NCBI RefSeq assembly: GCF_029360805.1
Contig: NZ_JARKNC010000002.1
Span: 101,816 to 165,815 of the forward strand
DNA length: 64,000 nt
Reading direction: 5' to 3'
Origin: Daejeonella sp. JGW-45
GTDB lineage: Bacteria > Bacteroidota > Bacteroidia > Sphingobacteriales > Sphingobacteriaceae
Shown: positions 46,113 to 55,393 of the stretch, in pieces
Numbering within the stretch: the first letter of the stretch is position 1
Layout of the letters: each line of letters opens with the position of its first letter
The notes under the pieces: model-generated
What the model was told of the DNA's origin: nothing
What the model saw: only the letters and a program-made list of their open reading frames with translations
Databases searched by the model: none
Made by a program: the position numbers and the translations under genes

Positions 46113-48275
46113 ATCCGGAAGGCTAAACGCCACATAGGTGTCGCCCGACTTCGTTTTCATTCGTCCGCCCCCACATGCAATGACAACATATTGCTTCCCA
46201 TCAACACTGTAAACAGCTGGGGTAGCATAACCGGCAGCAGGAAGGTCTGTTTCAAACAACAGCTTTCCTGTAGTCTTATTAAACGCACGGAATTTTTCAT
46301 CCCTCGTCGCTGCAATGAATACCACCCCGCCAGCAGTAACAACCGAACCGCCCCAATTTTCGGTTCCCGCGTGAATTCCTTTAGCCTTAAGCTCAGGGTA
46401 ATCGCCCAGCGGGTTTCTCCAGACCAGTTTACCGGTCGACAAATCTATGGCGCTTAGGGTTCCCCATGGCGGTTTAATACCTGGATAGCCTTCAACCGTT
46501 AAAAATTGCTTGTAGCCTGCAAAACGATACGGTGACCGGTAAAAAGGTTTAACTTCTTTAGCAACCGGTTTAAAGCTGCCCCCTTGTTTCGATTTGATAT
46601 CAAGCAAGTACGAGGCGAGAGCCGTCCTCTCTTGCTCAGAGAACTGCTTAAAAGCTGGCATCATTCTTACTCCTGATGTGATGATATCCTTGAACTGAAT
46701 CTCATTATATTTCTTTTTCAGATCTACCAGTGAAGGAAAGCTGCCCGCCCCTTTGAGATCAGCTCCGTGGCAGCCGCGGCAGCTTTTAAGGTAAATGCTC
46801 TTTCCTGCCTCCAGGTTGGTTTGTGCGCTAACAGGAAGCTTCTCCTTTAAGGTATCGATCATTGTCCCGATCCAGGGCATTTCCGTAGCGTTGATATAAA
46901 GAATTCCGGACGAGGGGTCGAAGGATGGGCCGCCCCACTCTGCGCCACCTGTGTAACCCGGAAACACCATGGAGCCCTCAAGACTTGGCGGAATAAACAT
47001 TCCTCCTCTTTTATATTTCAGGAATCTCTTTTTCAGCTCCTCATAAGATGATTTTGAAACGAGATCGTTCAGATCAGATTCATTAAACTCCTGCCTGGCA
47101 AACGGCGGTAAAACCGTTGGCACCGGCTGAGTTGGCGAGGTCTGCTCCCCCGCCAGATCAGAGGCCGGAAATGGCTTTTCGACAATGGGATGCACCGGCT
47201 TGCCGGTTTCCCTGTCAAGCATATAAATAAACCCTTGTTTGCTAACCTGCACAACGGCATCAACTTTTCTGCCATCTTTTTTGATGGTAACCAGTACGGG
47301 TGCTGTTGGAAAGTCATAGTCCCAAAGATCATGATGCACGCCCTGGAAATGCCACTTGTAGGTACCTGTAGCCGCGTCCAGCGCCAGCACACTGTTTGAA
47401 AACAAATTGTCACCTTTCCGCTTACCGCCATAAAAGTCAGGTACTGCGGATCCCGTTGACGCAAATACCATCCCGCGTTCTTCATCCACGCTGAGACCAC
47501 CCCAGGCATTGGCACCGCCAACAAATTTATAAGCCTCCGGATCTTCCCAGGAGTCATACCCAATCTCACCCGGCTGTGGTATTGTACGAAACATCCATTT
47601 CATCTCTCCCGTGCGCACATCATACGCCCTTATATTCCCCGGAGCCGATTCTTCAGATTCTGAAAGGCTTGTGCCTAATATGATCAGGTCCTTGTAAATT
47701 ACCCCCGGTGAGGTAGATGTAACCCTCAGGTTTGTAATATCACGGCCCATTTCTAATCCGTCGTGCAGTGGTACGCGTCCCTCCTTGCCGAATGTTGAAA
47801 CAATCTGTCCCGTTTTACTATTCACACAGAACAGCGATGAACCTACTGTATAGTACAAAAGATGCTCGCCATTTTTCTCTTTAAGAAGAGCAATTCCCCT
47901 GCATGCATTCATGCCATAACTCTGACGGTTCTGATTATCGATCTCCATCATCGGAACAGGGTCAAATTGCCATTTCTCCTGGCCGGTGGCCGCATCTGCG
48001 GCAAATAACTTAAGCTTGGGCGAAACTCCATAAAGCACCCCATCAACGATAAGCGGGTTAGCCTGGATCTGTCCCGAGGACGCTTCCCCGTCACGTGTAT
48101 GGTAAGTCCATGCAACCTTTAACTGGTCCACATTGCTGGTATCTATCAAATCTAACGCAGAGTATTGAATGCGCTCCTTGCTCCCGCCGTAAACGTCCCA
48201 TTCTCCCTTGTCTTTATCTTTACAGGAAACGACCAGGAGGGCCATAAATATCCAATAGATCGAAAGTCTCTTCAT
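46101..48275 (-). CDS. PQQ-dependent dehydrogenase with inserted cytochrome c domain, lipoprotein
   Basis: This 724-residue periplasmic quinoprotein resembles membrane-bound glucose dehydrogenases. It has a lipoprotein signal ending in LLVVSC. Propeller blades follow (DQLKVAWTYHTRDG, ANAWGGLSVDEERGMVFASTG, GTYKWHFQGVHHDLWDYD). A cytochrome c domain with heme motif CRGCH is inserted near residue 500. The last blades (WGTLSAIDLSTGKLVWRNPLG, VYSVDGKQYVVIACGGG) follow the insertion. Substrates are usually sugars or alcohols and electrons pass to the respiratory chain; the actual substrate is unknown. It is the last gene of the co-oriented locus and its stop lies in a hairpin arm. Confidence 0.92.
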   Translation of the reverse strand: MKRLSIYWIFMALLVVSCKDKDKGEWDVYGGSKERIQYSALDLIDTSNVDQLKVAWTYHTRDGEASSGQIQANPLIVDGVLYGVSPKLKLFAADAATGQEKWQFDPVPMMEIDNQNRQSYGMNACRGIALLKEKNGEHLLYYTVGSSLFCVNSKTGQIVSTFGKEGRVPLHDGLEMGRDITNLRVTSTSPGVIYKDLIILGTSLSESEESAPGNIRAYDVRTGEMKWMFRTIPQPGEIGYDSWEDPEAYKFVGGANAWGGLSVDEERGMVFASTGSAVPDFYGGKRKGDNLFSNSVLALDAATGTYKWHFQGVHHDLWDYDFPTAPVLVTIKKDGRKVDAVVQVSKQGFIYMLDRETGKPVHPIVEKPFPASDLAGEQTSPTQPVPTVLPPFARQEFNESDLNDLVSKSSYEELKKRFLKYKRGGMFIPPSLEGSMVFPGYTGGAEWGGPSFDPSSGILYINATEMPWIGTMIDTLKEKLPVSAQTNLEAGKSIYLKSCRGCHGADLKGAGSFPSLVDLKKKYNEIQFKDIITSGVRMMPAFKQFSEQERTALASYLLDIKSKQGGSFKPVAKEVKPFYRSPYRFAGYKQFLTVEGYPGIKPPWGTLSAIDLSTGKLVWRNPLGDYPELKAKGIHAGTENWGGSVVTAGGVVFIAATRDEKFRAFNKTTGKLLFETDLPAAGYATPAVYSVDGKQYVVIACGGGRMKTKSGDTYVAFSLPDKVK

Positions 48276-48309
48276 GTTTAAAATTCAAAGTCGGTTTGTG
48301 GTTTACTTA

Positions 48310-49278
48310 TCAGGTTGTAATTCTATATAGTCTGACAGCGTTATCATGGAATAATTTCTTCTGATCAATAAATGATCTCTTAGACACTACGGATTTAAGA
48401 ACGCCTACCCAGGTTTTAATATCTGTAGCTCCCAGACACCAGGGCCAGTCTGAAGCAAACATAACCCTATCAGGCCCAAAAATATCAAGGCATTGATTGA
48501 TCGCCGGGCCCAGGTTCTCCGCGGTGACCGGGAGCCCTTTGACCCGGGTTGCAATTCCGGAGATCTTTAGAGCTGTATTTTTAAGCGACGCAAGCGCAGT
48601 CATATTTTTCACCCATTCACCGGCGTCATGACTTGCCTTACCATAAGCATCAGTTTTTAAAAACGCTCTGGGATCTACATTTGCGCAATGATTTATCATA
48701 AATGCGGTACCGGGACAAGCTTTCGCCAATTCGTAAATTGCCGGAAGCCAGGATGGCATCAGGGTAAAGTCCATGCTCATATTCATCTCGCCCAGGGCCT
48801 TCACATTTTTTATAAGCTGATCAGACATCAAGGATTCCTGTGAGCTGAAAGAAGGCCGGATACCTTTGATGCAGGGTGAAGTCTTAAACTGCGACATATA
48901 ATTTACAAATCCAGGATCGTAAATATCAGCCTTGATGACCGCACCTGCAGTTATTATAGAATTGTCTTTGCACATCTCTATTGCGTACAGTGCTTCCTCG
49001 TGACGTTTTTCGGTTGGCACTGCTACTTCCACGTACACAGCCTTAACAAAATTAAGTCCGCTTGTTGCCTCCCGGTATTCTGCAATACCATAGTTTCCAC
49101 GCACCGGCGGGCGCGACCAGCTTTCACCGAAGCGCTTTACATCCACAAGATGCTGATGCGTATCTACAATAGGTAGGCGCCTTGCCGGTTCAGCGAGGGC
49201 TGCATTTAATAATGAGCCCCCTTTAACTGACGCGATTGTCACAACTGAGGCAGCCATTAAAAATCTCTTTCTATTCAT
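48310..49278 (-). CDS. Exported amidohydrolase-2 family (lactonase-like) protein
   Basis: This 322-residue TIM-barrel metal hydrolase has a Tat-like leader (NRKRFLMAAS...). Metal-site motifs are VDTHQHL (HxH), MINHCANVD (His) and FASDWPWCLG (Asp). The arrangement matches amidohydrolase-2 members such as L-fuconolactone and 2-pyrone-4,6-dicarboxylate lactonases, so lactone hydrolysis is a reasonable guess. That would fit the PQQ dehydrogenase 34 bases downstream, whose sugar products are lactones. The export signal would place both in the periplasm. Confidence 0.85.
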   Translation of the reverse strand: MNRKRFLMAASVVTIASVKGGSLLNAALAEPARRLPIVDTHQHLVDVKRFGESWSRPPVRGNYGIAEYREATSGLNFVKAVYVEVAVPTEKRHEEALYAIEMCKDNSIITAGAVIKADIYDPGFVNYMSQFKTSPCIKGIRPSFSSQESLMSDQLIKNVKALGEMNMSMDFTLMPSWLPAIYELAKACPGTAFMINHCANVDPRAFLKTDAYGKASHDAGEWVKNMTALASLKNTALKISGIATRVKGLPVTAENLGPAINQCLDIFGPDRVMFASDWPWCLGATDIKTWVGVLKSVVSKRSFIDQKKLFHDNAVRLYRITT

Positions 49279-49341
49279 AACAATAATTTAAAAGCAATAT
49301 ACTCGAATGGAACCTTATTTCAGCATAAAGGGGGTGTATTA

Positions 49342-49917
49342 CTACTGAAAAAGACAGGTAAGAAGTAATAAAAGGCTCAAACGGATTCGCAGCACACGCA
49401 GGGCTTTCTTTATCTGGTTTGAGACCGTTTGCTCGGAGATGTCCATCGCAACAGCAATTTCCTTGTAACTAAGGAAGTTACGCCGGCTAAGTATAAACAC
49501 TTCTCTCATCCTGGGCGGCAATGCATCAATCTCCCTTTCTATCATCACTTTCAGATCATGCTCGCGAATAAGAAAATCAGCAGAGATCTCTGCATCATCA
49601 ATAAAATTCTGAAGGGAATCAACATACCTGGATTCAACTTTCTTATGCGAGAAAAGATCCAGGGCCCTGTTTCTCACAGCTGTAAAAAGGTATGACGCAA
49701 GAGAGCGTTCTAATCTAAACTCGAACCGCTTGTTCCAGAGGGTTATTAGTACGTCCTGAACGATATCTTCAGACTCTTGCCTGTTATATAATTTCTTATT
49801 CGCATAGATGTATAGCAAACTATGGTAACGCTCATAAATTTCGGTATATGCCATATCATCCCCCTGGCTCAAAAGCGAGCTCAACTCCTGATCGGTATAC
49901 CTTTGATAAGCGGACAT
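49342..49917 (-). CDS. ECF RNA polymerase sigma factor, FecI-like
   Basis: This 191-residue sigma-70 family factor has region 2 with YERYHSLLYIYANKKLYNRQ, ESEDIVQDVLITLWNKR and YLFTAVRNRALDLF. Region 4 has LPPRMREVFILSRRNFLSYKEIA and ISEQTVSNQIKKALRVLR, the Bacteroidota FecI-type pattern used with FecR anti-sigma factors. It has its own 311-base upstream gap and so probably its own promoter. The only FecR gene in the window is about 12 kb away at 61956, on the same strand and upstream in transcription. Confidence 0.94.
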   Translation of the reverse strand: MSAYQRYTDQELSSLLSQGDDMAYTEIYERYHSLLYIYANKKLYNRQESEDIVQDVLITLWNKRFEFRLERSLASYLFTAVRNRALDLFSHKKVESRYVDSLQNFIDDAEISADFLIREHDLKVMIEREIDALPPRMREVFILSRRNFLSYKEIAVAMDISEQTVSNQIKKALRVLRIRLSLLLLLTCLFQ

Positions 49918-50228
49918 TTGTTAAAAGCGAACAACCGAATATAATGAAAACTTTTTGGTTTTAAAGTAGTTAAGCATTCTGAAATTCTGGTATTATCTTT
50001 CAAATTTTTATCACTCAGCTATGACGAATAGAAATGAGAACGCGCCCATGACAGGCATTGCCTGTACTACAAAATTCATCCTGTATGATCAGACGTCCAA
50101 CCGACCCCGAAGGTGGTCGTATATTTATAGAAAGCATTCATAATAATTTATCGGACCAGAATCAAGTTCTATAAACATTTGACCCGTTCGGGGTCATTAC
50201 AATGCTTTTTAAACTAATAGCGGTGTGT
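49918..50228. other. 311-base gap upstream of the ECF sigma gene
   Basis: No gene is apparent here. A 6-bp GC-rich hairpin (TGACCC at 50180-50185 with GGGTCA at 50191-50196) lies 33 bases after the end of the RraA-like gene and may end or pause its transcript. Minus-strand TATATTCG near 49940 is a one-mismatch match to TAnnTTTG ahead of the sigma gene. Confidence 0.45.
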
Positions 50229-51164
50229 TTACCACGTCCGGTCCTTCAACAGCTCCTGCATCTCTTCTTTTGAAAACGGCAGCTTGCCAGGATTAGCGCT
50301 TATCCACTTCGCAAAATCGGCTTCAATTTCCGGTGTCCAACGGGCATCTACCTGGCCGGACGTATATTTACCTTCTTTAAGTCTTATCTGACCGAACTCG
50401 TCGCGCACCAAAACCAGCTCTCCCGTCTTCACAACCCGTTCTACAACATGCGGCGGGATAAATACCACACCATCCAGGTGACCGAGCACCACATCGCCCG
50501 GCAGCACCGTGACCGGTCCGATCCGGATCGCGACATTGACAGCTTTAAGCATCATCTCCTGCTGGTATGAAGGGTGGTCGCCACGTACAAAAGATGTAAA
50601 GCCCGGCATTGCCTCAAGGTCCCGTAGATCCCGAACCGCCCCATTGAACACCACGCCATTACCTGATTTAGAAAGAATAGCAGTCCCAAGGTTACTTCCA
50701 ATGATCGGACCGTTGTCTATTTTGCCATACGAATCGGCAACGTATACATCTCCCATTGACAGCATATCTATCGGCCAGGACACCATATCGCCTTTGCGGC
50801 CTGCTTTCGCACCTTGTTCTTCCAGCTTCTCCCGCACCTCAGGCCTCAAAGGCATGTACTGTGCTGTCAGGGCCCGGCCAACCAGCACTTCCCCTTCGCG
50901 GATGTTCTTCCAGTTTTTCTCATACTGGTGGGTATAGCCCTCAGCCCTGAGAACACCCCAGGCCTGTTCTAAAGGCACCCGTTTTAAACGCTTTAATAAA
51001 TCGTCAGAAACCTTAGGCCGGCCATCCGGGAAGCGCTCACCCTTCCATTTCGGAGTCAGGTCGAGCATCTCCTGGCGGCTAAGCGTCAGGTTCTGTGCGT
51101 GCAGTAACGGTGAAATAAGTAAGAGGATGGCAATCAGCCGGAATTTAAAAACACTTGTATTCAT
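50229..51164 (-). CDS. Exported RraA-family (aldolase-like) protein
   Basis: This 311-residue protein has a signal peptide (ending near LLHAQN) and an RraA/HMG-aldolase fold. The motif GNGVVFNGAVRDLRDLEAMPG keeps the family's catalytic Arg-Asp pair, although the usual DG before it is NG here. VTVLPGDVVLGHLDGVVFIPP is the second signature. Cytoplasmic members are 4-hydroxy-4-methyl-2-oxoglutarate or oxaloacetate lyases; export is unusual and suggests a periplasmic step. It is 52 bases downstream of the TolB-amidohydrolase gene. Confidence 0.86.
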   Translation of the reverse strand: MNTSVFKFRLIAILLLISPLLHAQNLTLSRQEMLDLTPKWKGERFPDGRPKVSDDLLKRLKRVPLEQAWGVLRAEGYTHQYEKNWKNIREGEVLVGRALTAQYMPLRPEVREKLEEQGAKAGRKGDMVSWPIDMLSMGDVYVADSYGKIDNGPIIGSNLGTAILSKSGNGVVFNGAVRDLRDLEAMPGFTSFVRGDHPSYQQEMMLKAVNVAIRIGPVTVLPGDVVLGHLDGVVFIPPHVVERVVKTGELVLVRDEFGQIRLKEGKYTSGQVDARWTPEIEADFAKWISANPGKLPFSKEEMQELLKDRTW

Positions 51165-51216
51165 ACTTTATTCAGTAAATATTTAAAATCATCAACTTAT
51201 TCGTCGCAGGAACATA

Positions 51217-54213
51217 TTAATTCTTCAGCCAATCCCGGATAGTATAGATCTTTCCATTCTTGATCACCTGGTTCACCTTCATCGCATCCTGAACCCGCTT
51301 CAATGGGTCGCCGTCGACAACGATAAGGTCGGCAAGCTTATTTTCCTCTATGCTCCCAAGGTCCTTTGCTACGCCGACAGCTTCTGCAGCCCGGATAGTT
51401 GCCGATTGCAATGCCTTAAATGGCGAGATGCCAGCTTCGGCATACACCCATATCTCCGCATGAAGACTGCTTCCAAAGGGCGCAAAGGGCGCATCGGTCC
51501 CGGCTGTGATCCGGCCACCGGCATCCGAGATCTGCTTGAGTGTTTTCAAAAGCGCCTTATAGTTCTCGTCTGCCCTGGGCGTCCGCGCTGAGTCATACTG
51601 GTTTGCCTGGGTATGCAAGCCCCGGAGAAACTCCGGTGTCAGGAACTTCCTGTTCCGGTCGTCGTCCAACAGCTCATCATATTTTTTAGCCAGGCGCGGA
51701 TACCCGGTTCTCAGGCAGGCTGTAGGCGTAACATTAATGCCCGACCTTACGATCAGCTGCACTACATCCGAATAGCTCCTGAAGTTAGCATCAAGCAACA
51801 GGGAATAGCCCCTGCGGCTTGTTCCCGAAAGATGTTCTATAGCGTCCACATTATATTTAGTTGCAGGATATAGTTCGTGCGAAGACAGGGGGATACCCAG
51901 CTGGTGTGCGCCGGCTGTGAGCACCTTCTGTATTGAATCCGGCATCCTCACATAGGTCTTGATCAGGTCGTAATTCAGGCGCTTTGCGCGGTCCAGCTCC
52001 ATGCGGATATGGTTCTTCTCCGTCACGCTGTTTGCAAGACCGTATGCAACCCGGGTGCCCTCGGTTAACCCCCCGGTAAAGAACAAACGCGGCCCCGGAC
52101 GCACGCCGCTTTCCCAGGCCTCCTTGCGCTCAAGCGCATCATACGGATCTGCTCCCGGTTCTCTTACGGATGTGATGCCGTAAGACAGCCAGATCTTCCC
52201 AAGCTTTTCGCCCACATTGGAGCTCTGGTGGGAATGCATTTCAAACAGACCCGGCATAACTACCTTTCCGGATGCATCCACCACCCTGACACCTCGCTGA
52301 TGGCTGCTATGCGGCCTTATCCCGGCTATACGGTTACCTTTAATATAAATGTCGACATTGCTTTGGTAAGAATTATCTATGCCGTTAAAAAGCTTGCCTG
52401 CGTGAACGATATACTCATCTGCCGGAAGAGAGCTCTTCCAGTTAAGGTTTACGGGAATATCCGAGATCTTGCCTGTAACAACGTCGATCTTCTTTAGCCT
52501 GTCGGTAGCGATAAATACGATATTTCTTGAATCGCCCGTCCAGCTTAGATTATCGGCAAGCTCGTTCGTCAGCTTTTTCTCTTCACCATTGATCCTGCCA
52601 TCAGGCGTTACGGGAATCATCCAGAGGGTTCCATCTTTAACGTAAGCCATGCTCTTTCCGTCGGGCGACCATGCCGGACCGCCCTGGTTACGCACGCCCA
52701 GGGGTTTATCAGGGTCGGGACTCACTATTGCTGACGACTGGTCTTTTACAGACACCAGCATAAATGCATTAAAGCCTTCACGAAACCTGGTTGAATGAGG
52801 CTTCAGAGCCATAAGGGCTAATTTAGTACCGTCAGGCGACCAATCGGCCTTGCTGGGAACTGCAACTGCCTTATTTACTACGCGGTACTCCCCGCTTTCC
52901 ACATCCGCCACATTCAATATCGCCGGGCCCCATTTCTTCATGTAATGCATTGTATAAAATGCAATTGTCTTACCGTCCGGCGACCAGCTTGGGAAGGAGG
53001 TGTCTTCTTTCAGTTCCGGACTAAGCTGACGGCTTTTGTTGGTTTTGAGATCATGCAGCCAGATACTCATAAAGCCCTCCCGGTCAGATATATATGCGAG
53101 AGTTTGTCCGTCGGGCGACCATTCCGGCTCAAGATCAACAAAAGGATCATTTGTCAGCTGAATGAGCTTCCCGTTTATTTCTTGTATATAAATATTACCC
53201 AGGGCTCCGAACGCTACCTTCGATCCATCCGGTGAAACCACGGGTCCGGCAATTCCAAGCGCCTTTTGGCTGGAAGTATTATCGAAATCGTATTTCTTCC
53301 GGGGATAAGATCTTCGCCCCAGTGAAAATGTGGCTTCAAACGGGATTACCGAAGTAGTGTTTACCGACAGACTTCTCTGTTTGATCTTCCCATCTCCCGA
53401 ATAGATGATTTTGTCCGTGCCTGTCCAATTAGGCCTGAACGGGAAAAGGTCCTCGTCTCCTTTAGATACCTGTTCCAGTTTTCCGCTCCCGGCGTCGGCC
53501 ACGTACAGGTAACTGGTATTACGGTCGTCGAAAAGCATGGACTTGCCTGTAAAAGCAACAAAAGCCAGCGATTTATCATCGGGGCTCCAGGAAGGCGCAG
53601 CGATTCTTAAGTCACTGGATATTAACAGCTTTTCGACTGCATTCTCAAGAACATATACACCAGCCTTTTCACGCTGAGAAACGAATGCGACCTTTCTGCC
53701 GCTGCGGGAGTATGCAGGATTCGAATCATTTGCAGGATCAGTGCTAAGTTGTTTTAACCTGCCGCCTGACAGTTCAATTTCCCAGATATCGTAATTACCG
53801 CTTCTATCTGACGAAAATACTACAGATCGGCCGTCGGGCGACCAGTCCGGCTCGCGGTTATCAGACAGGCCGGATGTAAGCTGTTTCAAGCCGGTGCCAT
53901 CTTTCCGTATTGTCCAGATATGATAATTACCATCACGGTAGGAATGAAAAACAATCTGCTGGCCATCCGGCGACCAGGCGGGTTCCTGGGAATCGCCCAT
54001 TTCGTCAGTAACAGTCCTGGCCTTTCCGCCCTTTGCGGGAATCGTCCAGATCGTGCCCTGAAGGGCTATTGCAATAGTAGCTTTATCAGGTGAAAGTGCA
54101 ACAGCCATATTTGTGCCTTCTGTGACCGTGACCATGACGTCGCCGTCCTGGGCAGGTTTATATGACAAACTCAACAAGGCGAGTAACAGCAGGATTATAT
54201 TTTTATACTTCAT
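51217..54213 (-). CDS. TolB-like propeller fused to amidohydrolase
   Basis: This 998-residue exported enzyme has an N-terminal signal. Many PD40 blades (repeated WSPDG, as in PDWSPDGRSVVFSSD) cover about 40-600. A C-terminal amidohydrolase domain follows, with GLFEMHSHQ (HxH), SSHELYP (His), IEHLSG (His) and TAGTDAPFAPFG (Asp). Its tail IKNGKIYTI is typical of imidazolonepropionase/prolidase-like members. The propeller probably gates access for small peptides or similar substrates. It lies between the Gfo/Idh and RraA-like genes, all on the minus strand. Confidence 0.92.
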   Translation of the reverse strand: MKYKNIILLLLALLSLSYKPAQDGDVMVTVTEGTNMAVALSPDKATIAIALQGTIWTIPAKGGKARTVTDEMGDSQEPAWSPDGQQIVFHSYRDGNYHIWTIRKDGTGLKQLTSGLSDNREPDWSPDGRSVVFSSDRSGNYDIWEIELSGGRLKQLSTDPANDSNPAYSRSGRKVAFVSQREKAGVYVLENAVEKLLISSDLRIAAPSWSPDDKSLAFVAFTGKSMLFDDRNTSYLYVADAGSGKLEQVSKGDEDLFPFRPNWTGTDKIIYSGDGKIKQRSLSVNTTSVIPFEATFSLGRRSYPRKKYDFDNTSSQKALGIAGPVVSPDGSKVAFGALGNIYIQEINGKLIQLTNDPFVDLEPEWSPDGQTLAYISDREGFMSIWLHDLKTNKSRQLSPELKEDTSFPSWSPDGKTIAFYTMHYMKKWGPAILNVADVESGEYRVVNKAVAVPSKADWSPDGTKLALMALKPHSTRFREGFNAFMLVSVKDQSSAIVSPDPDKPLGVRNQGGPAWSPDGKSMAYVKDGTLWMIPVTPDGRINGEEKKLTNELADNLSWTGDSRNIVFIATDRLKKIDVVTGKISDIPVNLNWKSSLPADEYIVHAGKLFNGIDNSYQSNVDIYIKGNRIAGIRPHSSHQRGVRVVDASGKVVMPGLFEMHSHQSSNVGEKLGKIWLSYGITSVREPGADPYDALERKEAWESGVRPGPRLFFTGGLTEGTRVAYGLANSVTEKNHIRMELDRAKRLNYDLIKTYVRMPDSIQKVLTAGAHQLGIPLSSHELYPATKYNVDAIEHLSGTSRRGYSLLLDANFRSYSDVVQLIVRSGINVTPTACLRTGYPRLAKKYDELLDDDRNRKFLTPEFLRGLHTQANQYDSARTPRADENYKALLKTLKQISDAGGRITAGTDAPFAPFGSSLHAEIWVYAEAGISPFKALQSATIRAAEAVGVAKDLGSIEENKLADLIVVDGDPLKRVQDAMKVNQVIKNGKIYTIRDWLKN

Positions 54214-54275
54214 TCCGGATCAAATAGTTTTAGTAAATGTTGGTATCTTATAGTCTTAAATTCTTTTCGAAAGCG

Positions 54276-55328
54276 CTAGCCGGACCTTGCTTTTGTAAGC
54301 ACTTCTTCCATACTGACAGGTAATCCACCCCTTCTCTTGCTTTCGTCGGCAGCTTCCATAAAGACATGAATTGCCAGCGTTTCCTCCAGGCTGACAGGCG
54401 AAACTCCAGTGCTGAAAAACTTGAGCATATCTCTTACAAGAGGCCTGTGGCCTACATCATTGAAAGATCCCGCAGGAAGGATTTCGTTTGCCCCGTAGAC
54501 AATGCCGCTATGCGTAACCTTACCTTTCCGGATCCCCCTGTAAGTGCCGAGCCGGTCATTATCCCAAGTCCCGATCACTATATCGGTGTTTGCCGTGTTC
54601 TTTCGCTGAACGGTCCTGCAATCCTTGCCCATGATGGTGAACAATATTTCCACCCCGTGAATGCCATACCAGTAAAAATCGGGGTGAGTAGGCTCCAGGG
54701 GTGCACCGCTATACGAATCAGCGCCAAGCACCTCTCCCGCCGCACCGCTCCGGGCTGCCTGCGCACCCTTAAGGTAGCGCGTTGGCGAAGAGGAAAATAT
54801 GGGCGTCCTGTATTTTTTAGAAGCCTCCATAATCGATATCACATCTTTCAGCGATGCCGCAAAAGGCTTATTAACGAATAAAGGCTTACCAGCCTTAAGC
54901 ACCTCGATCGCCTGCTCCAGCCTGGAATGCCCGTCAAAGGTCATCAGCATCACCGCGTCGACCTCTTTTAAAAGCTCCGCGATTGAGCCGGCCAGCCTGA
55001 TCCCGTTCTCCTTCATTTTATTGATGTAGAACGGGATCTGCTTCATGCTGGATTCGATTTTACGGCTGCCATACGGATACGCTGCCGTCACCCTGAAACC
55101 TTCAAAACTACTATCCCACTCGGGCTGAACTACATCGTAGCCCGGACCCGGGATGTTATTGATATGGCTTAATATCATTGTCACCTGCGAGGTATCCAGG
55201 CCAATGATGCCGATCCTCATATTCTTGCTGAGACTGCTGCCAAAAGCAGGCGCAACGGCCAAAGCGCTCATGCCAATTCCGCCAACAGCCAGGTCACTGA
55301 TAAATTTCCGCCTGTGAATTACTTTCAT
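54276..55328 (-). CDS. Exported Gfo/Idh/MocA-family oxidoreductase
   Basis: This 350-residue protein has a Tat signal (HRRKFISDLAVGG). A Rossmann nucleotide-binding start follows (MRIGIIGLDTSQV), with VDAVMLMTFDGHSRLEQA and FVNKPFAASLKD, where the Lys of NKPF corresponds to the EKP catalytic lysine. YWYGIHGVEIL carries the downstream His. Exported members would need NAD(P) carried folded through Tat. The start at 55328 is preferred; MRM at 55334 is possible. Its upstream edge is made of word repeats. Confidence 0.88.
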   Translation of the reverse strand: MKVIHRRKFISDLAVGGIGMSALAVAPAFGSSLSKNMRIGIIGLDTSQVTMILSHINNIPGPGYDVVQPEWDSSFEGFRVTAAYPYGSRKIESSMKQIPFYINKMKENGIRLAGSIAELLKEVDAVMLMTFDGHSRLEQAIEVLKAGKPLFVNKPFAASLKDVISIMEASKKYRTPIFSSSPTRYLKGAQAARSGAAGEVLGADSYSGAPLEPTHPDFYWYGIHGVEILFTIMGKDCRTVQRKNTANTDIVIGTWDNDRLGTYRGIRKGKVTHSGIVYGANEILPAGSFNDVGHRPLVRDMLKFFSTGVSPVSLEETLAIHVFMEAADESKRRGGLPVSMEEVLTKARSG

Positions 55329-55393
55329 TCTCATAGTTCCTGGCTCACAGCCCATAACTCATAGCTCATAACCCATAGCTCATAACCCATAAC
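55329..55393. repeat. Word repeats between aminotransferase and Gfo/Idh genes
   Basis: On the minus strand the gap is a string of GTTATGAG, GAGCTATGGG and GGCTGTGAGC variants running from the aminotransferase TGA (55394-55396) to the Gfo/Idh start. The same words build the hairpin at 26215-26284, but here they are mainly direct repeats. Confidence 0.8.

Noticed and set aside
47069..47569. Minus-strand 166-codon frame inside the PQQ dehydrogenase gene
   Set aside because: It is a shadow frame of a gene with clear propeller motifs.
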